Assembly: GCA_903832325.1 (NCBI GenBank)
Contig: CAILBC010000011.1
Span: forward strand, 1 to 46,636
Direction of reading: 5' to 3'
Source: an uncultured Sphingomonadales bacterium
Lineage (GTDB): Bacteria; Pseudomonadota; Alphaproteobacteria; Sphingomonadales; Sphingomonadaceae
DNA: 46,636 nucleotides
Shown: positions 34,000-42,111 of the stretch, piece by piece
Layout of the letters: every line of letters starts with the position of its first letter
Position numbering within the stretch: position 1 is the first letter of the stretch
Program-made: the position numbers and the translations under genes
The notes under the pieces: generated by a model
Seen by the model: only the letters and a program-made list of their open reading frames with translations
Database searches by the model: none
Told to the model about the DNA's origin: nothing

Positions 34000-36575
34000 T
34001 AAAACTGCTTGCGCAGTTCGACCCTGATCACCCGCCCGGCGGGATCGAGATAGCCCGCCTGATAGCGCAACGGGGTCGCGCCAGTGGAATCGGTCACTTT
34101 CTGCTGGCCATCGAACAGGTTGGTCACACCCAGTTCCAGCCGCGTGCCCCTGGCCACGGGCACCTTTTTGACGAGGCCGGGCATGCGCCCCAGATCGAGG
34201 AACAGCCGCAGGTTCAGCGTGGCCAGTGATCCGAAATCAAGCGGCAAGGACCCGGGCACGCCGCTGGCGGAAATATGCGTGGGGCCGGCAAAGCTGCCAT
34301 TCACGCGCAGCCCCAGCCCGCGATAGAATGCCCCGCCATCCAGATTGGCGGTATGCCGCGCCACCCCGGTTCCGGTCAGCGCATCGCCGCGCAACTGGTC
34401 GAACACCGCCCCGCCCGGCGACAATTGCGCGGTATTGACCAGTTCATAGCTGTAACTGACCGAAATGTTCCACCGCCCGCGCCCGTCGCCCGGCGGCGGC
34501 CCACCAAAGCCGCCGGGGCCCCTCCCCGGAGCGGCACCCGGAGCGGCACCCATTCCGCGACCGAACCCACCCGGCCCGCCTCCCGCTCCGCCACCCGAAC
34601 CTCTGCCGCCGAAGCCCCCGCCCCCGCCGCCGCCGGCACGCCGCCCGGCCAGCGCCGGATCAGGCTTGCCAAACGCGCCGCCCAGATTGAACGTGGTGCG
34701 CAGCCGCGCGCTGCGGGTTGCGCCCAGCGTGACCGGCCGTTCGTCGATCGCCACGATCTGCCCCGCACTGCCGCGCGTGATGCGGTCGGCAAAGGCCGTT
34801 TGCACCGCGCCCGACAGCAACGGAAAGGGATTGACCGGATCATCCGCGTGATTGCGGAAATATTCCACCACCAGGTTGTCGTTGCCGCCGCCGAACGGCA
34901 GCGTCCAGTATCCCGCCAGCTTCAGATCGTGCTGCCGTTCGCGGGCGAGCAGCGGATTGCCGCCGGTCAGCACCGTGGCCAGCACGGTCTGCCCGCGCAC
35001 GAAGTCAAACACCGCAACCGCCGGGGTGAGCGTGGCCGGCGCGGCCAGGTTGGACAGCGTGGGCGCGACTTCGGTGCCGATGGTGGTGGCCACCAGCGTC
35101 AGGCGGGTGGTCGGTTTCCAGGTAAGGCCCAGCCCCAGATCGACCAGCCCGCCGAAATCCGAAACATGGCGCGCTTCGCCATTCATGTTGAGCGACAGAT
35201 CGCCCAGCGCGCCGGCAACATGGTTTTTGCGGCTGGTCAGCGGCAGATCCAGGCTGAACCCGATCTGCGCATCGCCCCGCCGCAGCCGCGTATCGATCCC
35301 CTCGCGGCTTTCCGCGCTGGCAATCTGGCTGAACGCCAGGCCGGTTTTCATGGTCAACGCCACATCGCCTGCGGGCAGATGCCGCGGCGTGCCCGCCAGC
35401 GTGGCCAGCGTGGTGGCGCTGTCGCTGGTCGTGCCGGCCATTTCGGGCAAGGCCGCAGTGGCCAGGTCGATCGTGCTGGCGGCCTGCACATGGCTGCCAT
35501 CGAGCGTGGCCGACAGCAGCCAGCCATGCACCGGCAGGTTCAGCCCCAGCCCGATCGAGGCGGTGGTGGTGCGCGTGGCAGTCAGCAGCGCCAGATCGGT
35601 ATCGGTCGCGCGCAGGCCGTTCAGCGCATCGCTTGAATCGCGCTGGATCAGCGCATTGATCGTCACGCCCGCGCCAATGCCCAGCGGCCGCGCCATCGTG
35701 CCGTTCAGCGACGCGCTGCTGGTGCCGGGCAGCAGCGTGCGATATGCCGCAGGATCGGGCGCGGCCAAATTGGGCGTGGCCGATTTGATCAGGCCGGGGC
35801 CGGGCGGCACCTGCTGGATGATCGCGCGCGCCGCTTCGGTTTCGGGGCTTTGCACGTCATAGCTGCCGGTCACGTTCAGCCGGGCGCCCTTGGCGATGCG
35901 CACCAGCGTCGCTTCGTCGTGCCAGGCGGAATAGCCGCCGCGCGTCGGCGCGGAATGCTGCAATTCATCAAGCACGCTGTGAAAGCTGTCCTTGAGAATG
36001 AAATTGACCACGCGCTGATCGGGGCGGAACCCGAATTTCAGCGCGACTTCTTCGGGCAGCACTTCCACCCGGCGGATCGCTTCGGGCGGCAGGCCGCGGA
36101 TTTCGCGGAAATTCGACACGCGCATGCCGTTCATCAAAAACACCGGCGCACCATCGCCGCGCCCGCGCCCGCTGCCGGTCTGCGGCGCCAGCGCGGCCAC
36201 CAGCTGCTGCAGCGAGGATACGCCGTAGGATGCGATATCTTCTTCATCCAGCGTGATGATCGGGGGCTGGTCGGCCTCAACCTGGCCCTTGATGCGGTGC
36301 GCCACCACCAGGATATCACCCTGCCGGTCCAGCCCGCGCGCATCGGCCTGTTCGATCGGTTCGCCGTTGACCGAAATCTCTTCTGCAGGGCCTGCCGGCT
36401 TTGCCGGGGAAGCCGGCTCTGCGGGGCCTGCCGGCTTTGCTGGGGAAGCCGGCTCTGCAGGGACAGCCGGTGGCGGCGCCTGCTGCACTTGCGCGCCAGC
36501 CACGCCCGGCAGACCGCCTGCGACAAGCAGCGAAACCAGCACGGCAGCACGGGACAGGCCATAACGCGGGATCAT
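33999..36575 (-). CDS. TonB-dependent outer-membrane receptor
   Basis: An 858-residue receptor with a signal peptide (about residues 1-29, ending VAGAQ). A repeated Pro/Ala linker (two copies of a 13-residue unit around PAEPASPAKPAG) precedes the plug domain (DDIASYGVSSLQQLVAALA-like region, then GAPVFLMNGMRV and PEAIRRVEVLPEE). The remainder is a 22-strand-type barrel ending in Phe. Around residues 695-755 an exposed loop is almost pure Gly (GGGGGGGFGGRGSGGGAGGG). The substrate cannot be read from sequence. The ATG at 36575 is fixed by the signal peptide. No TonB, ExbB or sigma/anti-sigma gene adjoins. Confidence 0.9.
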   Translation of the reverse strand: MIPRYGLSRAAVLVSLLVAGGLPGVAGAQVQQAPPPAVPAEPASPAKPAGPAEPASPAKPAGPAEEISVNGEPIEQADARGLDRQGDILVVAHRIKGQVEADQPPIITLDEEDIASYGVSSLQQLVAALAPQTGSGRGRGDGAPVFLMNGMRVSNFREIRGLPPEAIRRVEVLPEEVALKFGFRPDQRVVNFILKDSFHSVLDELQHSAPTRGGYSAWHDEATLVRIAKGARLNVTGSYDVQSPETEAARAIIQQVPPGPGLIKSATPNLAAPDPAAYRTLLPGTSSASLNGTMARPLGIGAGVTINALIQRDSSDALNGLRATDTDLALLTATRTTTASIGLGLNLPVHGWLLSATLDGSHVQAASTIDLATAALPEMAGTTSDSATTLATLAGTPRHLPAGDVALTMKTGLAFSQIASAESREGIDTRLRRGDAQIGFSLDLPLTSRKNHVAGALGDLSLNMNGEARHVSDFGGLVDLGLGLTWKPTTRLTLVATTIGTEVAPTLSNLAAPATLTPAVAVFDFVRGQTVLATVLTGGNPLLARERQHDLKLAGYWTLPFGGGNDNLVVEYFRNHADDPVNPFPLLSGAVQTAFADRITRGSAGQIVAIDERPVTLGATRSARLRTTFNLGGAFGKPDPALAGRRAGGGGGGGFGGRGSGGGAGGGPGGFGRGMGAAPGAAPGRGPGGFGGPPPGDGRGRWNISVSYSYELVNTAQLSPGGAVFDQLRGDALTGTGVARHTANLDGGAFYRGLGLRVNGSFAGPTHISASGVPGSLPLDFGSLATLNLRLFLDLGRMPGLVKKVPVARGTRLELGVTNLFDGQQKVTDSTGATPLRYQAGYLDPAGRVIRVELRKQF

Positions 36576-36925
36576 GATGCGACAATCATCCTGACCGGAC
36601 CGGGCCCATTGCCCGGTGCAGCCCGTTGTGCGCTTGCGAAATGCGCGGCCAATCGGCAATGGCGAAATCGTATCATTTTGTCGTCTGCCCTTTTTGCACG
36701 CCGACGGGGCGAGATGGCACGCCTGTGGCCGGGAATGGCCGGCCCGGCGGAGCGATACGCAGCAGGCTTTCCTTTCCGCCTTTTTCCCGTTATGGGCGCC
36801 ACGCGCAGCGTGTTGTTCCGCAGTTCGTTCGCACCATTTCGTTCGCAAACTATCGTTCCTTTTTACCGAAACGGGCCCTTTTGCACGCCCTGATCGGTAC
36901 CAGCACAAGGCAACCGACCCCGCCG
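36576..36925. promoter_or_regulatory. Divergent spacer, receptor / infA
   Basis: About 350 bp without a convincing gene. Two direct repeats TTCGTTCGCA (36824-36833 and 36838-36847) lie about 80-100 bp before infA and a third partial copy follows, possible regulator sites. Frames crossing it have no coding character. Confidence 0.4.
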
Positions 36926-37177
36926 ATGGCGAAAGAAGAACTCCTGGAAATGCGCGGCTCGGTGGTCGAACTGCTGCCCAACGCGATGTTCCGCGTACGT
37001 CTCGAAAACGATCACGAGATTCTTGGCCACACCGCCGGAAAGATGCGCAAGAACCGCATCCGCGTGCTGGTGGGCGACGAAGTGCTGGTCGAACTGACCC
37101 CCTATGACCTGACCAAGGGGCGGATCACTTATCGCTTCATGCCGGGGCGCAGCGGGCCCGGGCCGGGCGGATTCTGA
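36926..37177 (+). CDS. infA: Translation initiation factor IF-1
   Basis: IF-1 binds the ribosomal A site during initiation. Residues 1-72 are the usual single OB-fold ([20 protein letters not shown], then [20 protein letters not shown] and [12 protein letters not shown]). An extra tail of about 11 residues rich in Gly and Pro ([11 protein letters not shown]) follows, which I believe is usual in sphingomonads. The frame is open upstream but homology starts exactly at the ATG 36926. It heads the infA-maf-RNase-yacG run, with 12 bp to maf. Confidence 0.97.
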   Translation: MAKEELLEMRGSVVELLPNAMFRVRLENDHEILGHTAGKMRKNRIRVLVGDEVLVELTPYDLTKGRITYRFMPGRSGPGPGGF

Positions 37178-37189
37178 TCCCGCTTTCCC

Positions 37190-37828
37190 ATGACTGACCC
37201 TGTGGCCGGCGGCCTGCGCGCGCCGCTGGTGCTGGCATCGGCCAGCCCGCGCCGGCGCGAATTGCTGGCCCGCATCGGCGTGGTGCCCGATGCGATCATC
37301 CCTGCCGATATCGACGAAACCCCGCTGCGTGGTGAAAGCCCGCGCGCCCATGCGGTGCGCCTGGCCGCGCAAAAGGCGCGCGCCGCGGCGCTGCTGCGCC
37401 CCGATGCCGTGGTGCTGGCGGGCGATACCGTGGTCGGGGTGGGGGCGCGCATCCTGCCCAAAGCCGAAGACGAAGCGACCGCGCGGCAGTGCCTGGCGTT
37501 GCTGTCGGGTCGGCGCCACCGCGTCTATTCGGGCGTGGCGGTGATCACACCCGATGGCGTGCTGCGCGAGGCGTTGAGCGAAACCATCGTGCGGTTCAAA
37601 CGGCTGACCCAGGCCGAAATCGCAGCCTATCTCGCCGGCGGTGAATGGCACGGCAAGGCGGGCGGCTATGCCATCCAGGGCAGCGCCGAAGGATTTTGCC
37701 TGTGGCTTTCGGGCAGCCATTCGGGCGTGGTCGGGCTGCCGCTGTATGAAACCGGCCGGCTGCTGCGCGCTGCGGGCCACCTGAACGCTGCAGGCCACCT
37801 CAACACTGGGGAACGCCCGCTTGCCTGA
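37190..37828 (+). CDS. maf: Maf-family nucleoside triphosphate pyrophosphatase
   Basis: Maf proteins hydrolyse non-canonical or pyrimidine NTPs to NMP and PPi as a house-cleaning function. The 212 residues contain the substrate loop LASASPRRRELL (15-26), the catalytic GDTVVGVG region near 84-91, SGRRHRVYSGVAV and GKAGGYAIQGSAEGF. The C-terminus carries an 18-bp imperfect tandem repeat (AGHLNAAGHLN) just before the stop. It overlaps the RNase gene by 8 bp, indicating an operon. Confidence 0.93.
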   Translation: MTDPVAGGLRAPLVLASASPRRRELLARIGVVPDAIIPADIDETPLRGESPRAHAVRLAAQKARAAALLRPDAVVLAGDTVVGVGARILPKAEDEATARQCLALLSGRRHRVYSGVAVITPDGVLREALSETIVRFKRLTQAEIAAYLAGGEWHGKAGGYAIQGSAEGFCLWLSGSHSGVVGLPLYETGRLLRAAGHLNAAGHLNTGERPLA

Positions 37829-38873
37829 ATGGCTGGTTGAAACGGGAATCGGCGAAGATCGCGCGGTTCTGGTGGCTGGCCCTCCCGGCGCGCGGATTGA
37901 CAGCGATTGTGATGCGCCCCGGATATTGGCCGCGCGGCTGTGCTGGCGCGAACGCTGGCGTGCGGGCGCGGTCAGCCCGGCGCGGCTGGATCATCGCCAT
38001 GCCGGCACGCGGCGCGGCGCGGTGCTGCTGCCCGATGGCACGCCTGCGCTGATCGATGCCTTGCCCCCCGGGCTATCCTCCGGGGCCACGCTGATGGTGC
38101 GGATCACCCGCCCGGCGCTTGCCGAAACCGGCCGGTTCAAGGCGGTGCAATGCCGCCCGGCGGGCGATGCCGCCTCCCCCGCCTCCCCCGCCTCCCCCGC
38201 CGCCGCGCCGCCGCTGGCCGAGGCCCTGGCCGAAACCGGGCACCCGGTGCGCCGGCTCGATGTCTTTGACCGCAGCCTCGATCACGCCGGCTGGAATGAT
38301 CTCTGGGCCGAAGCGCGCCTGGGCCAGATCGATTTTCCCGGCGGCAGCCTGACAATCAGCCCCACCCCGGCGATGACGCTGATCGATATCGACGGGCCGC
38401 CACCGCTGCTGCCGCTGGCGCTCGCGGCGGCGCCTGCGGTGGCCGGCGCGCTGGCGCGGCTGGATATCGGCGGATCGGTGGGCATCGATTTTCCCGGGCT
38501 CGACGGGCGCGGCGAACGCCAGGCGGTGGACCAGACGCTGGGCGCCGCGCTTGATCAGCACGGCTGGCGCGGCGAACGCACCGGGATGAATGGATTTGGC
38601 CTGGTCCAGCTGGTCAGCCGGCTGGAACGCCCATCGCTGATCGCACGCCTGGCGCACAGTCCGGCGCGCGCGGCGGCGCATGCGCTGCTGCGCCAGGCCG
38701 AGCGCGTGGGCGAACCGGGCGCATTGCTGCTGGTGGCGCATCCCGCGGTGCTCGCAGCGATCGACCCGACGATGGAGGCCGAACTCGCCCGCCGCAGCGG
38801 CCGCACAATCCGCCGCGAACCGCGCGCAGGGCTTGCCCATCACGCCGCTTTCGCGCAGGCGATATCGCCATGA
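37821..38873 (+). CDS. Short ribonuclease E/G-family protein
   Basis: A 350-residue, reduced RNase E/G-type protein; E. coli RNase G is about 490 residues. The two metal-binding acid segments of the DNase I-like catalytic part seem to remain: TLIDIDG (D189/D191) and GIDFPGLDG (D223). The zinc-link cysteines and a clear S1 domain are not visible. A (SPA)3 tandem repeat (CCTCCCCCG units near 38169-38198) lies in the linker. The start is TTG at 37821 with GGGGA upstream, overlapping maf; its stop overlaps yacG by 4 bp. Endonuclease activity is inferred. Confidence 0.8.
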   Translation: MPEWLVETGIGEDRAVLVAGPPGARIDSDCDAPRILAARLCWRERWRAGAVSPARLDHRHAGTRRGAVLLPDGTPALIDALPPGLSSGATLMVRITRPALAETGRFKAVQCRPAGDAASPASPASPAAAPPLAEALAETGHPVRRLDVFDRSLDHAGWNDLWAEARLGQIDFPGGSLTISPTPAMTLIDIDGPPPLLPLALAAAPAVAGALARLDIGGSVGIDFPGLDGRGERQAVDQTLGAALDQHGWRGERTGMNGFGLVQLVSRLERPSLIARLAHSPARAAAHALLRQAERVGEPGALLLVAHPAVLAAIDPTMEAELARRSGRTIRREPRAGLAHHAAFAQAISP

Positions 38874-39118
38874 GCCCGACCGACATGCCCCCCGCCAATT
38901 CCGGAAGCGCGCAAGACCCGGCGCGCCCGCCCCGCCCCTGCCCGATCTGCGGAAAGCCGCGAAACGCAGACGTTGCGCCGTTTTGTTCGTCACGCTGCCG
39001 CGATCGCGATCTGATGCGCTGGCTGGACGATGGCTATGCCATTCCCGGCCGCCCGGCCAGCACCACCGGCCCCGATGGCACCGACGCGCGCGAAGCGTTC
39101 GACGACGACGAAGGCTGA
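38870..39118 (+). CDS. yacG: DNA gyrase inhibitor YacG (zinc-binding)
   Basis: A small zinc protein of 82 residues. The ligands are C24, C27, C39 and C43 (RPCPICGKP and PFCSSRCRDRDL), the YacG pattern. In E. coli YacG binds GyrB and inhibits gyrase. The first 20 residues and the acidic tail (EAFDDDEG) are unstructured extras. It is last in the infA-maf-RNase-yacG operon and overlaps the RNase stop (ATGA). tRNA-Phe follows after 100 bp. Confidence 0.93.
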   Translation: MSPTDMPPANSGSAQDPARPPRPCPICGKPRNADVAPFCSSRCRDRDLMRWLDDGYAIPGRPASTTGPDGTDAREAFDDDEG

Positions 39119-39218
39119 AAAAACTGTCATGATGGGGCTGGACAAGCCCCCCGCGCTTCGCCATAGGCGCGCTTCCATCGCGCAGGCGCCACCAGGCGCC
39201 GCACCGCGCAGGACCCAG

Positions 39219-39294
39219 GCCCGGGTAGCTCAGTTGGTAGAGCACGTGACTGAAAATCACGGTGTCGGCGGTTCGATTCCGTCCCCGGGCACCA
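39219..39294 (+). tRNA. tRNA-Phe (GAA)
   Basis: A complete 76-nt cloverleaf: acceptor stem GCCCGGG/CCCGGGC, D arm with AGCTCAGTTGGTAGAGC, anticodon stem CGTGA/TCACG with loop CTGAAAA (anticodon GAA), T arm with GGTTCGATTCC, and an encoded CCA end (ACCA). Its last 45 bases serve as the attachment site of the island that follows. Confidence 0.98.
39250..39294 (+). repeat. attL: 3' end of tRNA-Phe
   Basis: Identical over 45 bp to 46126-46170, from the anticodon loop to CCA. The tRNA stays whole because the island restores its 3' end, the usual outcome of tyrosine-integrase insertion into tRNA genes. Confidence 0.9.
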
Positions 39295-39844
39295 CTTTTT
39301 TCCTCATAGAAATCAACTGCTTAGCGGGTAAATTCTCCCGCAAAACCCCAGACAACGTGATCTAATCGCATTTCTGGGGTCAGCAGTAAGTCAGCAGGAG
39401 AAGTTGATTTTGAATCAACCATCCATTCCGTTACTTTAAATATACAATTCAGGAAAATTGCAAATTCAAAGTGACTATTTACCACTTTAACCCAACCTCA
39501 GTGTAACCTGCTAATAACTCCGCTGTCCTTTTTGAACCTGTGTATTGTTACAATAGGCATCTTATCAGTGCAAGATGTCGCAATCATATATGATTCGTTT
39601 ACATTTTCAATGAAATTTTTTGCTCTGCAAGTTAAACTCTGATTTTGCCGTTCACCCGTGAGCCGGGAACAGCGCAGCCAGATGATATGGTATTTGGACG
39701 GCTTCCAACTTCTTGACGCCCATGCGGCACGCCCTCTTGCAGAAAATCAGCCAAAGTTTTTAGCCGCAGGGAATTTGCAGTCCTAGCTCCGCCGCCCTAT
39801 CATCGCGGCAATCAGGGAGTGCGGGCACGTTCCGCGAAGCACGA
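39295..39844. other. Non-coding left end of the island
   Basis: About 550 A/T-rich bases without a supportable gene. It holds one GACAACGTGA motif (39351-39360) followed 26 bp on by GGGTCAGCAG (39377-39386), an arrangement repeated at the right end, and presumably the promoter of the restriction-modification operon. A weak repeat of GTCAGCAG follows at 39391. Confidence 0.6.
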
Positions 39845-40495
39845 ATGAATTTGATCAAATCCAAGAAGCGGGTCGCCGATCATGGCGAAGTTTTTACACC
39901 CCAATGGTTGGTGGAGAAGATGCTCGACCTCGTGCAGGGGGAGACCGAGCGGATCGATTCTCGCTTTCTCGAACCCGCTTGCGGCAGCGGAAACTTTCTC
40001 GTCCCGATCCTTCAACGCAAGCTTGCTGCGGTTGAGCTTAAATTTGCCAAATCCGAGTTCGAAAAACGTCACTACGCCTTGTACGGCTTGATGTGTGCTT
40101 ACGGCGTCGAATTGCTTGAAGATAATATCGCAGAGTGTCGGGCAAACATGCTCGATGTTTTCGCGGACTATTTGGCGCTAGATGAGGGAGACGATCTCTA
40201 TCACGCCGCTGTCGTCGTGCTGTCGCTCAACCTCGTTCATGGCGACGCCATGACGATGCTCGGCATAGACGGCTCACCCATCAATGTGGTCGAGTGGGGC
40301 TATCTTGGGAAAGGCAAATTTCAGCGGCGCGACTTTCGGCTGGACGTATTGACCGGCATGGCCAGTTTCAGTGCCGAGGATTCGCTCTTTTCATCTCTTG
40401 GAAAACATGAGATTTTCAGACCAACAAAGTCCTATCCGCCAATGACCATAGTTGATCTGGCTGGGATGGGTAATGGTTTGGGAGGAACCACATGA
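39845..40495 (+). CDS. Short N6-adenine methylase-like subunit (motif I only)
   Basis: A 216-residue protein with VADHGEVFTPQWLVEKMLDLV at the N-terminus and the SAM-binding motif I FLEPACGSGNFLVPIL (about 41-56), both typical of HsdM/Eco57I-type adenine methylases. It has no NPPY/DPPY catalytic motif and no target-recognition region, and it ends soon after the third or fourth strand. It therefore cannot methylate alone by the usual scheme and may be the partner of the next protein, with which it overlaps by 4 bp (ATGA). Possibly a conserved split arrangement rather than a fragment, since the end is cleanly coupled to the next gene. Confidence 0.75.
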   Translation: MNLIKSKKRVADHGEVFTPQWLVEKMLDLVQGETERIDSRFLEPACGSGNFLVPILQRKLAAVELKFAKSEFEKRHYALYGLMCAYGVELLEDNIAECRANMLDVFADYLALDEGDDLYHAAVVVLSLNLVHGDAMTMLGIDGSPINVVEWGYLGKGKFQRRDFRLDVLTGMASFSAEDSLFSSLGKHEIFRPTKSYPPMTIVDLAGMGNGLGGTT

Positions 40496-42111
40496 GCGAT
40501 CAGGCAAGTTTTGCACTTCGGGGGCGAAACCCCGATGTGTTGACCTGCATCGCCAACTTATCGAACGATGAGGTGTTTACGCCCCCAGAATTTGCAAACC
40601 GGATGCTGGACACACTGGCCGACGCGTGGGCGGCGGGAAATGGCGGCGCGAACCTCTGGGCCGATAGCTCGGTCAAATTCCTTGACCCCTGCACAAAATC
40701 AGGCGTGTTCCTTCGCGAGATTGCTACCCGCTTGATACAAGGGCTCGCTTCCGAAATTCCTGACCTGCAAACTCGGGTCGATCACATCCTGACCCGACAA
40801 ATCTATGGCATCGGAATTACGCGACTGACCAGTTTGCTGGCTAGGCGGAGCGTCTATTGCTCCAAACATGCTAGTGGTGAGCACTCGGTTGTTAAAGGGT
40901 TTACCAGCGACGACGGCAACATCTGGTTTGAGCGGACTGAGCATCGCTGGGACAACGGAAAATGCAGTTTTTGCAGCGCAAGCCAAACCACGTTGGACCG
41001 TGGCGGCGACATGGAAACATACGCCTATGCGTTCATTCATACTGACGACATCAAGGCGCTCGTGGCTGAGTTTTTTGGAGATGAGATGCAGTTCGATGTA
41101 ATTATTGGAAATCCGCCGTATCAGCTTTCTGATGGCGGTCAGGGCGCCAGCGCCGTCCCTATTTACAATAAGTTTGTCGAGCAGGCGAAGGCGCTCGAAC
41201 CACGATTCTTATCGATGGTGATCCCAGCACGCTGGTTTTTTGGCGGGCGTGGCCTGGATGCTTTTCGCCGTTCAATGCTTGAAGACAACGGCATCCGCAA
41301 AATTGTCGATTTTCCGGATAGCCGCCAATGTTTCGCGAACGTCGATGTCGCTGGAGGCATCTGCTATTTTCTCTGGAACCGCGACGATCACGGCACTTGC
41401 GAGGTGGTAAGCCACCTCTTCGGTGGTGAGGAATCGACAAGTGTCCGTCCATTGCTCGAACCCGGCTGTGACATCTTCATTCGAAACAACGAACATATCG
41501 CCATTCTTAAGAAAATCGTATTTAAAGAAACCGGCGCAAACGGTGTTATACTTCCAACGAACCTTCGCTTTGATCAGCAGGTGAGTGGCCAAAAGCCCTT
41601 CGGTCTTCGCACCTTCTTTCGTGGATACGCGACGAAACGAAATCCTGATGATGTAATTGTACTTCAAAGTGGAGGCCGGGCATGGACAGCACGCTCCGAA
41701 ATCAGCGAGGGTACGATTCTCATCGACAAATGGAAGGTTTTCACCTCCAAGTCATCATCTGAACATGCAGGTCAGGTTGATAAAAATGGAATGAGAAAAG
41801 TTCTTTCACTTTCCGGCGTAATTCCGCCAGGTTCGGTTGTTACAGAAACTTATGTTTTACTCGGAGCCTACGATACTGAGATTGAGGCACGTAACTGCTT
41901 TTCATACGCGACAACAAAGTTTTTTCGTTTTCTGGTGGCGGCAAGAGCTTCAGCGCAAGACCTACCTCGGATCGCTTATTCTTTTGTGCCGTTACAAGAT
42001 TTTTCGCAAAAGTGGTCTGATGAGGATCTTTATGGCAAATACGGTCTGAGCGAGGATGAAATAGCGTTGATAGAAGGGACAATTCGCCCGATGGAGACGG
42101 GCGTTGATTAA
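40492..42111 (+). CDS. Eco57I-like N6-adenine DNA methyltransferase
   Basis: A 539-residue methylase. EVFTPPEFANRMLD precedes a motif I variant FLDPCTKSGVFLREI (about 63-77), and the catalytic motif IV is DVIIGNPPYQLS (about 202-213). Between them C123, H126, C158 and C161 (YCSKHASG and GKCSFC) look like a zinc site. The 300 C-terminal residues should hold the target-recognition domain. It probably methylates adenine in an asymmetric site and shields self DNA from the helicase-nuclease that follows. The downstream gene overlaps by 8 bp, so all three genes are translationally coupled. Confidence 0.85.
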   Translation: MSDQASFALRGRNPDVLTCIANLSNDEVFTPPEFANRMLDTLADAWAAGNGGANLWADSSVKFLDPCTKSGVFLREIATRLIQGLASEIPDLQTRVDHILTRQIYGIGITRLTSLLARRSVYCSKHASGEHSVVKGFTSDDGNIWFERTEHRWDNGKCSFCSASQTTLDRGGDMETYAYAFIHTDDIKALVAEFFGDEMQFDVIIGNPPYQLSDGGQGASAVPIYNKFVEQAKALEPRFLSMVIPARWFFGGRGLDAFRRSMLEDNGIRKIVDFPDSRQCFANVDVAGGICYFLWNRDDHGTCEVVSHLFGGEESTSVRPLLEPGCDIFIRNNEHIAILKKIVFKETGANGVILPTNLRFDQQVSGQKPFGLRTFFRGYATKRNPDDVIVLQSGGRAWTARSEISEGTILIDKWKVFTSKSSSEHAGQVDKNGMRKVLSLSGVIPPGSVVTETYVLLGAYDTEIEARNCFSYATTKFFRFLVAARASAQDLPRIAYSFVPLQDFSQKWSDEDLYGKYGLSEDEIALIEGTIRPMETGVD

